From Ciona intestinalis (Eukaryota; Chordata; Ascidiacea; Phlebobranchia; Cionidae): 64,000 bases of DNA. The DNA is taken from positions 6,640,862-6,704,861 of the forward strand of contig NC_020167.2 of the NCBI RefSeq assembly GCF_000224145.3, given 5' to 3'. A program made the position numbers and the translations under genes. The notes under the pieces were generated by a model. It was not told where the DNA came from and ran no database searches. It saw only the letters and a program-made list of their open reading frames with translations. The first letter of the stretch is position 1, and each line of letters opens with the position of its first letter. Below, in pieces: positions 22,464 to 34,538 of this stretch.

Positions 22464-24229
22464 ATTCCGCAATCTGTTTGCTGTGTTTTTTCTCTCATAG
22501 AGTTAGGCAGTGAAAGCTTTTTTTTATAGTTTTGACAGTGGAAGTGTCTCTGAAAGAGTAGATTGAAAATAGTTTTATGTCATTTAAAAGGATTTTGTTT
22601 TTGTGGGTCATATGTAATAGGAGGTATTTTATTTTAGCTTTTAAGATTTGATAGTTTAAACTGGATCTTGTTTTAGTGGTAAAAGAATTAGGAGGTAAAG
22701 GAAGCCATGGTTTGATGTCAGGTTTCAGGTGCAGTAACTAGCAGACTGACCATGAAATTTTTGGATTAAAATGTATAGAATGGTCAAGGACGCTTACACA
22801 TCTGAAAGCAAACAATTTACATATAGTTGTGTCACTCGAGTGAATGTTTAACAATTCTTTTATCAATATGTTTTTAGTTGTAAGATTAGGAACGGCTATG
22901 TGTTGTTTGATATTACAGATCAGCATTAGCAGACTTATATTATTACCTAAACGATTAGAACCTAATTATTCTGTCGTGGCCACAAACATGCTATTCTGTT
23001 CTATACACATCATGCCCGCTTACAAGTTACCACACATATATAACCACTAAGCCCATAACTGCATGTAAATCAATACACCATGACACATTTGTATGATCAG
23101 TGCTTGCAATATATTACGTGTATAAACACAGTCAATATAATAATAGTACGAAATATTGCGTCTATACTGCAATCTCATGTAAAGCAGTGACAACACCATG
23201 CTTCAGCACCAAGTAAAATTACAAAGCATTTAAAAAATCATTCGGTGATACGAGAAAAATGAATTTTCATATAGTTTTGTTCAAAATACATGCGAGTTAG
23301 TGCACAATTAGAAAAAAATATGAAAAATACTTTACATAGAAGTATTAATACTAATACTGAAAAATTAAATTATCAATGTGTCAGAAAATTTGAGGTAATT
23401 AGAATTAATGTCATGAATTAAAACAGGAATATGGAATGATCGGTTTTGTTAAAATTGGAATGGTGTGTTAGTGAGACACTATATTATCCATAGATATATA
23501 GATAATATGGTGTCAAGAAAAAAATCTGTTATAATTGTGAAACAGCATCAAGACTTATGTTTCAGAGTTCTTTTTGATATTTTGTAGTGTCTATAAAATG
23601 TAAATAGTCTTGTTGTATTTATTTTAAAGAAATGTTAACAATATTAGCTAATGCACATGTTTGCAAAAGTACCAGTATGTTTTTTTTAGCACTTAATAAC
23701 ATTTATCAATGTTTGATTCTAGCGTTTCTAAAAGTATGTTGTATAAACAGTACCGAAGCGTATCTTAAAAGCACAGAAAAAATGTTGTCAAATATTTGTA
23801 ATAAAACAGTTTTATATCTGAGTATAAACAAGTTTTAAACCAGAATCTTTTTTTCTGTGCGATTCAGGAGTTGTTTTTCTTGTTCGTGATTTGTTTAATT
23901 TATTAGAGGAAATCGACTGAAAGCCTTCAACTGTTGATTGGAAAACAAAAGTTTGTTAGTTTGGCGCATGACTCTAACACAGTCGTTATGGATTTGGTGC
24001 TCAACGCTGCTAATATTATAAGCGAACGTGTTTTATTCTCTATATATTTATTCATATTAATTTATTATCCATATATTCATTCATTCATTCATTCAATAAA
24101 GTGCCTGCCTCTAACTCCGAGGTTAAGGGTTCAAGGCTCCCTGCTGCTACCATTGTTGGCATATCTGTTTTGGGGCAAGACCCCTAATCGCAATTGCTAC
24201 AATCTAGCGATTACTTGGTTGTCTAAATT
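22464..24229. other. convergent spacer between RPL7 and EPB41L4A
   Basis: No gene is evident. It is AT-rich, with a SINE-like remnant at about 22985-23045 (CATGCCCGCTTACAAGTTAC) and a SINE head at 24100-24215. The 3' untranslated regions of both neighbours lie here. Confidence 0.5.
24100..24215 (+). repeat. SINE head copy
   Basis: GTGCCTGCCTCTAACTCC, GGTTAAGGGTTCAAGGCTCC (B box GGTTCAAGGCT) and GCTGCTACCATTGTTGGCAT match the head of the intact SINE at 44270. It is truncated after GCAATTGCTACAATC. Confidence 0.65.
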
Positions 24230-27200
24230 TCATTTATTCATATAAGACCCATTACCTGACAATGAAGTCCTTGTGTCCCAATCACTGCCTGGAGATTTAT
24301 GTTTAGATGGTGTGTTGTATGCTGAACCATTGGTAGGTGTGGAGTGGTGGGGTTGATATTTATTGCCGTTCAATCTTTTTCTCTCTTGCATTACTGTGGT
24401 GGTGATGGGGAGGGGGGAAACCATTCCATCATCTAATGTGTGGCTGTAATGGATGGCTTGCTGGTGAGTACATTGTGCTAACTGCCGAGTTATGGCATAG
24501 TAGTATAATTTTTATATACTAGAGGGACCAGGTACACATTGTGTATTCATACACCTCATGCTTACTGTTGAGTTATAACATGGGTGTCTTCCCATACCCC
24601 AGAGTGACTTGGTGTATTCATTCATGTACCTTATGCTCACTGTTGAAGTTATAACATAGGTTTCTTCCTTTTACAGCGGACACACGTGGTATTAATTATA
24701 CACCTCATGCTCACTATTTAATTAATGCATAGCAGTCTTCTGATAACAAATGATGTATTTAATATTCACACGCCTAATGCTCACAATTCGGTTATAACTT
24801 GGGCATATTTTCATATACCAGCAACACATGGTTTATTCATACACCTCATGCTCACTGTCAAACCTACCTAATCCCTGATGCCGCGCTCGTCCTCTTACTT
24901 GCTCCGGAATTTCTCCTTCTATGATGTCTCAATCGAAGAGGTTTTGACGAGCCTTCCGTTCTGTTAGATCATAAACATTTTATGAAAATGAAGGAATGTA
25001 ATTTATTTATACCAGCGTAGCGGGAAAAACAGTTGATATAACATGAAAGTACTGTTTCACACACCTCGTGCCTGCTTCCGAGTTACCACATATTAAACTT
25101 TGTAGTCATTTTTTTTTCTACATATAGCTGGGAAACAATTCTTTGGGTGACCACTGGTTTGTGCCAATTACTGTTCATTGTCCTGTCTGAAGACATATGC
25201 CCACAAATGGTAACAGTCCGCCCTTGTCTGGAGACATATGCCCACAAATGGTAACAGTCCGCCCTTGAATCAGGAAGCTCATGGCTGGACATAACATGTG
25301 TTACCCACTGCCATGGGAACGGACAAAACCTATTATTACATCATCATTCTATTGTTTCAACTTACTTGACTTCAGTATACATGATGTCATGCAGTTGTTC
25401 AGGTGAATGGTCAGATGGATCAACCATCTCTTTTCTAGTAAAGTAAACACCTTATGTTGTTACATTCATTCATATATTGCTGTACAAAGGTATCACATAA
25501 ACCATATTGAATGGCAAATAAGTAAACAACATTGTATATCACTGTGAACTAATAACACACATTAAGTACAAAGAAGTCTAATTTTAATCCCAGGTAAATA
25601 TCTGTCACTTACCATATTTATCTACAAATTTGTTCAGCGTGTTTATGCAGGTATATATAAATAATACAACATATGATTATTCAGCACAGTCCACACATAG
25701 TTATTATGATAAACTAACTTAATATGTTGCCACAGTTGTTGCCTTGCTTTGTCATCTTCTCTTGACAATCTACAATAAAAATCCGACATTACATTCCATG
25801 TAAATACTTTGTACACTACATAGATGCGAGCAACCGCAAGATTCAAAGGCCAAAAAGTATATAAAGTGCAAACTACTAGTTTTTCTAATAGTCCGCTATG
25901 GTTGCAGAAATATAGCTTGAGAAACTATTACAGATGTTTTAAAGACCAATACAGAGCACCAAACCTATTTAAACTTGTTTACTACCAAATAAATAAAAAA
26001 ATGAGTAATTTTTTTGGTATGTGTACGTATATACTTTCTACTACACATAATTGTACATATTTTATCCAATGAGTTTTAACCTTTTGTTCTTTCTTTGTGC
26101 TTTAGATTCTGATTGTTGATTGATATTATTATTTTGTGTACGTCGTTTTACTCTTTCCTGATTCAACACAACATTTCCATTCATCATCTCTGTGTCTGTG
26201 TGGTATTGTCTTCTCCTATGATGTCATAATACTTGTTATGACCTCAAATATGTTAATGCACATAGGTTAGGAGAAACGGGAGATTTAAATCTTAAATATG
26301 TCTCTTTAAATATCTTGAGGTGATTGTGACGTCATACAAATATTTCGCTGACAGTCAAAATAACTTGGTCAATTGAGTATTTACTTAGTGGCATGATACT
26401 AACCACTCGCTGGGTTTTGGTGCTGTTTTATGGGGGTGCTTTATGGACTACAGTGTTTATTTATTATATGGAGCGAAAAACAACAACAATATGTATATTA
26501 CACAAATATACTTTATTACTATGTGTGTCACACATTGCATTAAGATTAAGGCAAACTGTATAATAAAGTCTGATTTGCCAATTCTACCTAAATCTCTAGT
26601 GCTCCTGTAGGAACTTATCAATATAGAATAAACATTATGTCAATTCTATTTTTCAATTACTGTTTATTATGATGTCATATACCGTAATAGATTTAAAAAT
26701 TGTGTTTTTCACGTCAGGACTTTTTAGTTTTACACAGTTTAACCAAACTATATAAAAAATGGCTTAAGTTACATTTAAAGGCAGATACTATTGCAGTGAT
26801 GCGCAACTCACCTTCTCCTTCGGTGAGAAACATCACTGGCATCACTGGCTTGACTTTGCCTGTGTTGCCGCGCTCGATTTCGAATTCTTCGTTTGCTTGG
26901 ACTGTCCGATTCCTCTCCGCTTGATCGACCACGGTGAGTTCTATAGAAATCATATATAACTTTCAATAAATATATTATAGAGAAATATATAAATAACTTT
27001 TATATTAGAGCATTACTTTTTTTTAAATAATATATATATATATAATAGAACATTATAAAAACAACTTTCATAATAGAGCATTATATTATTTATTATTGTA
27101 TATTAAAATATATATATATATTATATATATATACTATTACACAGCACAGTAATACACACCTATGCTTTCTATGTCGATTTTCGGAATCACTCAAAGTTTG

Positions 27201-30200
27201 AAGTTGTCTGTTACGTTCTCTACGTTCATTCTTAGGTGTCATATATTTGATTGATGTGTTTTGTTCAACGTCAGAAACACTAAACATACCCCTGGTGGAA
27301 TAAATTGTATGTTTTAGTGGAATTTGTGACTGAAATTGCCAGGAAAAAAAAAATAATAAAAGTAGTGGAAAATATTACCAATGAAAGCGGTTTTTAAGTT
27401 TTTTTAAAACTTTCCCGAATACCCTTTGCAGTTAAATTGGTATATTGTAACCCTATAAAAATTAAAGAAATCTATAGGAAAATGTACGGACCCCAGTTTG
27501 GCAACCGCTGGTTTATACTGATAATATTTATTGTCATGGAAAGTTAGTGAAAAATATCTCTAGCAACTACTGCTTCCATAATTAATAAAGGTATGTGACG
27601 AGTTTGTAGCATGTGTCCGCCACTTACTTTTTCTGGTTTAATTCATCCCAGTTTGAATTTCTTTCCATTTTTTCATCATCCGTTTTGTTCCCAGTATTAT
27701 TATCTATGATTAAAGTTCCATCTTCAGCTGGAAAAAAATATAAAAATTATGAGTTTTATTATTTGCTATTAGAAGTGTCTAATATATTCTAATATACAAT
27801 TACAATAGTTTTCAGCACATAATAACCAAATATCCTGATAATGCTTTAAAAAATTTAACAACGGTCTATGGTAGTCGTGAGGATACGATTATATAATTAT
27901 TTAAATATTCTTTATTTACCACTTAGAATTAAAGGATCTTTCCCCACCCCATTATATTATAATCATATCTAATATAAAAGCATTGATCATCTGGCAAAAT
28001 AATTTACATACATCTTTATTAAAAGCCAACAATTTGTCCGCTATGCAAAGACACTTAGTCATCGTAACATAGATTAAGTTTGGTAAAATTTGAATTTTTG
28101 TTTTGTTAGTTCGTAAAAACTTTTTACCTGTTAGCAATAGAAGCAGAAAATAAAAGTTTTTAAATGTGTGACATAAAATCATATACCCTTATGTCCTCAT
28201 CCTCATGCCAAATGTCAAGTTGGCAATTGACATTATGTTTATGATACTATACACAAAATACTGGTACCTAACAGATTTGCCTCACAAAGTTATTACACCA
28301 TAAAAACTTCAACGTTGCCAAACCCCCATTGTCCATTACATAAACACAGGAAACATTTAATGAATTTGTTCCCATATTAAGTTGACTCATATCCCATTAG
28401 AGACTTAATCTTAAGTTTACATAATTCACCCTTGATGTTGCTTGTAATGTTCTGTGAGTCATAATTCCCATTATGACATCACAAGCTACATATTAAACAC
28501 CACAGAACAACTTCAGAATACTTTTATAAACACAACATCAAACTAAATTTATAAAAAGTTGCAAAATTTAATTATTTTGTAAATTTTGTGTTGAAAATTC
28601 TACCGAAAATGGAAAAAATTTGAGCCATAATGAAACTAATTATGTGTCTAACATATTTGTATACCAGACACACTGTAATCAAACACTTGACACTGTGACG
28701 TAACAAGAGGTGTAATTATTACCACAAACGTATAAAACGTTCTATTACAATTAGAAAGAGTTGTCTGTCCGACCATATTTGTTATTATTTTTGAAATTTA
28801 ATCACGTTAAATTTTCGACATCCAACTTAAATTGAATATATTATCTTATCTGTTAACATTGTTCAGCAAAACAATAAAATTGGCAGATCTCCACTTGGAT
28901 ACCAACCAATAAATGCACTGATAAAACTATTAAATAGCTTGCTGTACGAAAGATAAAATATCAAAAATGGTATTTCTATGTCACCTTGGTTGATCTTGTC
29001 AGTTGACGCACGTGGCGGATAACGTTTACTGCTCCCACGGAAAACTTCTGGTTCTTCTCGTTCAACTTCTGACTGCAGAAGTTCAGCTTCTGTTCTTCCA
29101 CTGTACCTAAGGTGGGATGAACAATATGGGTCAATTGTTTATACTTAAGGATTTGGGTAACGCTGGGGGTTTAGGGGTGTTACCCCAATTTGCAAAACAT
29201 CATATTTTTTTTGTTTTTATTATTGTAACTTTTTATGTTAACCAGCTTTTATCGAATGAGTAACAAGCAGAGTAAAGCCTTTACTGTAAAGGTATATTGC
29301 ATTTACACTGTAAAGGTATATTTACAAAAGTATATTGCATCAATGAAGTTATCTATATTTGACGACTATGTGTGTAAATGTATTTTGACAATGTCACCCC
29401 AGATTTTGTTAAATAATTACAAATATTTGTCACTGGTTCTTGGTTATACAAAATCCAATGAAAGGATTTTTCCATGGGCTGTAATGTTTACTGCTCAAAG
29501 CGAAGTGGAAATTCCCTGTATTACCTCTTCAATTATTCAACTGGAACTTAGTTATAACAAAGTCCTGTGTGTTGAAGATCAATTAATCTAAACCTTTGTG
29601 TTAAATATACAAGTTATCTAAGTTTAATACGCGGCTGGTTGTATGTTTAACACACTCACATTTCATTGTAGATGTTTTAATGGTAGTTAAGATTTGTTTT
29701 GTAAGATTAAGCAAAGAAAAAGTCGACATTTTTCACTTAGGACCAGATTAATGTTCCATAAATCACAAGTTACTCGAGGATGACATCATGTTTGAGTTGT
29801 TGCTCAAATATTTATAAGTAATTAAACTCCTAATGTGAGAACATGATCACTGGTATCACATTTTTTGACATTTTATTAAACTTTGAGGGACATTGTTAAA
29901 ATGCAGTTAACATTAATAGCGTGGTGTCCAATACTGTATACTTTGGTCCTGTTTGTTGTATGGACACTTAACAATAACACTAAAAACAGGGTAAAAGCTG
30001 TACTTTACAGAAGGGTAAAAGCTGTATTAAGGTGTAGGGCTGGGTTTCTAAAATACATACAACAGCCCAATAAAAAATTGGTATAACATTTTATATTGGT
30101 ACCATGCAACCCTAACATGACACCCGTGCACATCATGTAGCATGCTTACCTGTACTTTTTACTCCATGTGGTGTTAGGTATATTTTGTGGAAGTCTATAA

Positions 30201-33200
30201 AACACATGCTGCTCAACAATGCTTTTCCATAGCAGTCGACAGTCTTCATTGGTTCTCGCGGCATATTTGTGCATACTCTCAACGCCCTGCATATTATACT
30301 CCCACATTAAATATGTGAAAGTAACTTCTTATTTGTACAGTGCTCCATATACAGTAGTGGTTTTTTAAACTTTAGAAATGCTTATAGCCATTGTTAATAC
30401 TTAGTGGCAGCAAACGTTTAAGGTTTTTGCTGAATAACGATATTTATTTGTTTGACTTAACTAGCTTAAAAGAATAATTCTAATTGTAAAATTAAAGCAT
30501 ATATATATATATATATATTATTATTTAAGTTTTTGTGGAAATTAATTTAGGACAGTGTAAAATATAAATTTTTATATTAGTTTATGTAAAATATAAACTT
30601 TTATTTTAGTAGGATTAATTTCTATTAAACCGCTTAGATAACTGTGTTCAACCACAGGGGTTCAGTTAATACAAGATTAAAAGCCATTGCCATACAGTGT
30701 GTGTGTATATACATAATATTTACTTTAATTTATACCAATAGTGTCAAAATAAGATTCTAACTTGTTTACATACAGTAAACCACATATGATTATTATCTGT
30801 CAAACATATCCAAGTTAACTTTTTAAAAGCTTAATGCTGTATAATTTAAACCCAATGATCACTATCGGGTTGTAGCATCCTAAATGTTGTGACTTGTGGT
30901 AATGGGCCAACTTAGGCCTAAACCTCAGACCACATGGTGTGCCTGGCTGTAAGACCTTACAGTGGCACAGAATAGAATCTGATAAGGCTTGGGGGGAAAA
31001 GGAGCCTAATTTGGCATAATCCCAGACCCATAGATCGACACATTGTAGGACCTCACCCACATACATATCTAGTTCCTGGTTTATAAACTAATTACACAAA
31101 GGCTACAACAGCACTAATACATCACTAAGTACAAAATAAACAACTCTGACTACCAAGATACCACCAGTGTTTAAAGTCAGTCACCACACCAGGTGTTGGT
31201 TAAATAACATCACATACAACATACATACACACCTGTCTGTTTTTCACCTTTAATTTCAATGTAGAGTCTTTGTAATCAACCAACTCAATACGAGGCCTGG
31301 GTAAATAAGTTTACAGTTACACATTTACAAAATAAAAAGCAGGAACACAATTATCTGCAGATATAAAGATCCTGTTTATTAGTGGATACTGTTTTATGTT
31401 TTATAATTCTTTAAATGTTCTTTGTTTATTACTAAAAAGTGGCCCAACTTCCCCTACCCTACTATAAACATTTTTGAGATATATATATGCCATTATAAAA
31501 GTAAATCCAAGAACTGTATTTATAAATAAATACTGGCTTCAATTTAAAAGAACTTAAGTGCGTCAAACAACTTACCAATAATAAACCGACATTCTGCACA
31601 TGTTCTTAAACATCTCAATACCCCTTGGGGAAATCCCCAGTTTGTACTGAACCCCCGCCTCACCCTTAACTGGGTGAAGTTCTACCCCGTACATATCCAA
31701 CTGCCGACATTTTCTCAAATATTGCAACTCTGCTGTAGCAGGAACTAATCCTCTGTGATTAAAAAGTTAAAAATATTAAAAATTAAAAAAAAAATTTAAT
31801 TTAATTTTAATAAAAATTGTTCTTATAAAACAAAACTTATAAAATTGTAGCAGAAGGTAATAATTTAATATCAGTTTTTTATGTTTCTTTTACAGCTATA
31901 ACACCAGCACCAGCAGCATACAACACAGTAACACACCTCACCTACCTAAACCCTGTGTGTAGCTTGGCCACTTCTGTTTCAAATCTTTCATCTTGTGAGT
32001 GAATAAATCGAAACTCAGACACGTAACCTGGTTTATGTTCACCTTCGTGATAATCCCCAATCTCAGCTGTTTGATAGATATCATATAAAACAAATTTTCG
32101 ATGTTTTTTTAAAATCATATATAACAATTTTTTACTGTTTTTTATAAATCACATAAAATAATTTTTCCTGGTTTTGAGAAATCACATAAAGTAATGTTTC
32201 TCTGTTTTATAGAGATTCTATATCATAATTTTTTGCTATCTTAAACTAACAATTGACTGGAATTTTATTAGCTCAAGTCTCTTAAAAGCTACAATTAAAT
32301 TTATTTTGTTTGTTTTATAATTAGGCCATCTTGGTTGTGCCCCCTGCCAAGTCAATAAAAGTAGCAAGAGTAAAGATAATTTCAGCTTTTAGGAAATTGT
32401 TACAAGTGTTTTACAAACATCTTTTTATATGTTAATAAAAATACATTTAAAGGGGGCGATGACTTAAAACAATACACCATGTCCCACAAAATATTATTAA
32501 AATGAGCTCCCAGCAGGTTAAAACCATGCTTTCTTGCCAAGCCAAGTTTACCCACATCTTAAATAAGACAACATATATAATCAGCAAAATATCAGAAAAA
32601 TAGGATACTAAGAATAGGCCTGTATGAAAAAACAAAACTGCCACAAACAAAACATCAAGTAATAAGTATATATAATGCATATATAAACCAACTCTGGTCA
32701 CTACTTACATTGTAATGCTAATGCTGATAACTCTGCTGCTTTTTTCAATGCACAAGATAGTTTTGCAGAAAATATATCTTCTTTGAGTTGTAAGAAGAAC
32801 TGATACCGCGTCACTTCTTCCTTTAAAGCACACGGATCTGCTGCGTAAAATTTCACTCCAAAGTAAAGGAGACTGGAGGGTCCTGCAACTGAAAAAAAAG
32901 TTTTATACTGCTTGCTATATCAGTGTATAGTTAATTGGTGGTTTGAAAGAGATACTCTGGTAGTTGGTTGTTTTGTGTTTTTAAAACTATTGCCAGAAAA
33001 TTTTTTTTATACTTATGGTACACCTGGGCGCAATTCCATATACATGTTTAATTTTTGTTTAGAATTCCATAAATTCACACATAAGCTAGGCAAACATAGC
33101 CAAGAAATGTAAAGGTAAAGTAAGTTATGTAATTACCATTCATGAAATATTCATCCTCACATAGTGGTATAGATAACTCCAACCAATGCTGAAAAAATAA

Positions 33201-33948
33201 TAAAAATATTCTTTCATGACATTTTTTATGAGATAGCGTAAATACAATTTACAGGCAAAAAGGTCCTATGGCGTGGCACACATGGGACCTTGGGTTCGGA
33301 CCAGAGTTGACCCGTTACCCCATAAGGCTGTTAACTTAAAAGTGCTTCTAAAACCACAAAACTTGTTCAACAACAACATTGTTCAACATCATTACACAAA
33401 TGTATTACACTGATTTATTTCACATAAATATATAAAAATTTTGAAACACCAAAGCAATAACATGCGGCACCAAAATTGACCACAACTATAATCATTATCT
33501 GTGGTGGTCTAGCTCATTCACAATTTAATTTCTTGCAGGGTAAGATATCCAATATGTTCGTTATCAATTCTTACCACTCTAGATTGGTTGTCGAAATATT
33601 TTAACCCAAAATAATCAGTTTCGATGAGGTTTAAATGTTGGCATACAGCTTGAAATATAACACTCGCTCTGCTTGTTATCTGCAACAAAACAAACAGTCT
33701 AAAAAAACTGACAATTGTAAAATGTTAGTTTATAATATGTTAGGTTTTCTAAGTGTGTAATTGGTTTAAAAGTCCCACAAATGGTAGATATATTGTATTT
33801 TTTTAAATAATTGTTTTAAGAAATAATTGAATATTTTAACACAATGTCTCACCTTAACATTCTGATTTCTAGAAAACGTTACGTGGTTACTGTCCAGTAA
33901 AACAACTTCGCAAGTAAAATTCCTTTTACTTTTACCGCAGCAAAGCAT
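24230..33948 (-). CDS. EPB41L4A: FERM-domain protein, EPB41L4A (NBL4) type
   Basis: Band 4.1 superfamily protein thought to link membrane proteins to the cortical cytoskeleton. Seventeen exons in minus order: 33948-33853, 33679-33575, 33188-33137, 32888-32709, 32066-31946, 31752-31576, 31296-31233, 30286-30150, 29106-28985, 27727-27628, 27291-27160, 26940-26812, 26215-26081, 25769-25719, 25434-25366, 24960-24868 and 24443-24230. They sum to 658 aa in phase. The FERM domain covers about residues 10-305: [81 protein letters not shown] and [16 protein letters not shown]. After it come [12 protein letters not shown] and an SKRYPPR stretch, then an Arg/Ser-rich region and a late conserved box [16 protein letters not shown], which occurs in human L4A (LWKHIQKELVDPS) but not in L4B or L5. 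The last exon could splice on at TCAG|GTAATG, so the C-terminal ~6 residues are uncertain. Confidence 0.9.
24470..24862 (+). repeat. ~74 bp minisatellite, about five copies
   Basis: ACACCTCATGCTCACTGTTG followed by AGTTATAACATGG, GTCTTC, then CACATGGTGTATTCATTCA-like text recurs about every 72-75 bp with mismatches. It fills the intron between the last two EPB41L4A exons. The unit resembles the 3' part of the local SINE, so it may be an amplified SINE piece. Confidence 0.7.
25060..25175 (-). repeat. SINE 3' fragment
   Basis: TTTCACACACCTCGTGCCTG, CTTCCGAGTTACCACAT and ACTTTGTAGTCATTTTTT match the reversed SINE body. It continues into GGGTGACCACTGG. Confidence 0.55.
25187..25267 (+). repeat. 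41 bp direct repeat, two copies
   Basis: GACATATGCCCACAAATGGT followed by AACAGTCCGCCCTTG appears twice in a row, identical apart from the lead-in (GAA versus GGA). It lies in an EPB41L4A intron and looks recent. Confidence 0.85.
27100..27135. repeat. TA-rich microsatellite
   Basis: Interrupted TA run in an EPB41L4A intron just below exon 11 (end 27160). A second run lies at 27022-27044 and a third at 30498-30519. Confidence 0.85.
27808..27958 (+). repeat. 200 bp inverted-end repeat, shortened
   Basis: TTTTCAGCACATAATAACCA, ACAACGGTCTATGGTAGTCG, then TTTCCCCACCCCATTATAT. It lacks the left inverted end. It lies in an EPB41L4A intron. Confidence 0.6.
30850..30975 (+). repeat. copy of the second dispersed repeat family
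   Basis: CACTATCGGGTTGTAGCATC, GGTAATGGGCCAACTTAGGC and CTAAACCTCAGACCACATGG then GTAAGACCTTAC. Similar text occurs at 45380-45450 and at 41505-41605 (TTATAGTACCCTGGGTGAGG, GTAGGACCTCACC). Confidence 0.5.
31384..31468 (+). repeat. right half of the 200 bp inverted-end repeat
   Basis: GGATACTGTTTTATGTTTTA, TTTAAATGTTCTTTGTTTAT and ACTTCCCCTACCCTACTATA are present in family order. The left half is missing. Confidence 0.65.
32075..32240 (-). repeat. imperfect ~48 bp tandem repeat
   Basis: About four AT-rich units, each with ATCA(C/T)ATAAA then TAATTTTT and a TGTTTTT run, lie directly upstream of EPB41L4A exon 5 on its own strand. They form a long pyrimidine/purine-biased stretch before the acceptor. 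Confidence 0.55.
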
Positions 33949-34538
33949 AACTTAATCAACATCTACCGTTTCGGCCACGACTGGGACTGCAATGCTCTTC
34001 AACGGTGAGTGTAGTCGTCGGCTCGTCGCTAATCTATCTTGACTGATGACTTTATTAAGCCTGTTTTCTCAAATCTAGATGGTAGCATACGGTAGGTAGC
34101 GTAGGCGCCAAGAGCGACGCCGGGGTATTAAATTATGTATGAAAACGAACAGATTGCAAATGTGAAATTTAACTTGAACGTAAAATTGAGAAGGAAAAAA
34201 GACGCTTCTTTTTCGCTTATTGGTTACCGCTAGACGACGCTACACACCTATGTTTATAGTGAGCGTGCTCGGGGACAACATATATGACCGTGGCTGCATA
34301 GGTTTCATGTTTAAATACTTGTTATTAACGTTTAATTGCAGCATTTATGTAAACTAAAGCATTATACTCAGTAAAAACCTGTATTTCATACTATTTTTTC
34401 GTACCTAAAGTAGCTCGTGTGAATATCGACCAGAACCCGTATAACAACGTAAAGAATACTTGATTGGCAGTAGATATTTATTTGACTGTGTATTTACAGC
34501 AGGATTGTATTATATTATGCTTTAGAAAACACCAATGA
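33949..34538. promoter_or_regulatory. spacer upstream of EPB41L4A
   Basis: 590 bp between the EPB41L4A start and the stop of the next minus-strand gene. It must hold the promoter of EPB41L4A and the 3' untranslated region of the membrane protein gene. No clear TATA box or repeat is seen. Confidence 0.45.

Noticed and set aside
26714-26953. Open frame read as [18 protein letters not shown]
   Set aside because: It is a shadow of EPB41L4A exon 12 (26940-26812), whose real frame continues the Arg/Ser-rich part and joins both neighbours in phase.
29235-29591. 118-residue plus-strand open frame
   Set aside because: It lies in an EPB41L4A intron, is rich in local repeats (CTGTAAAGGTATATT) and has no recognisable domain.
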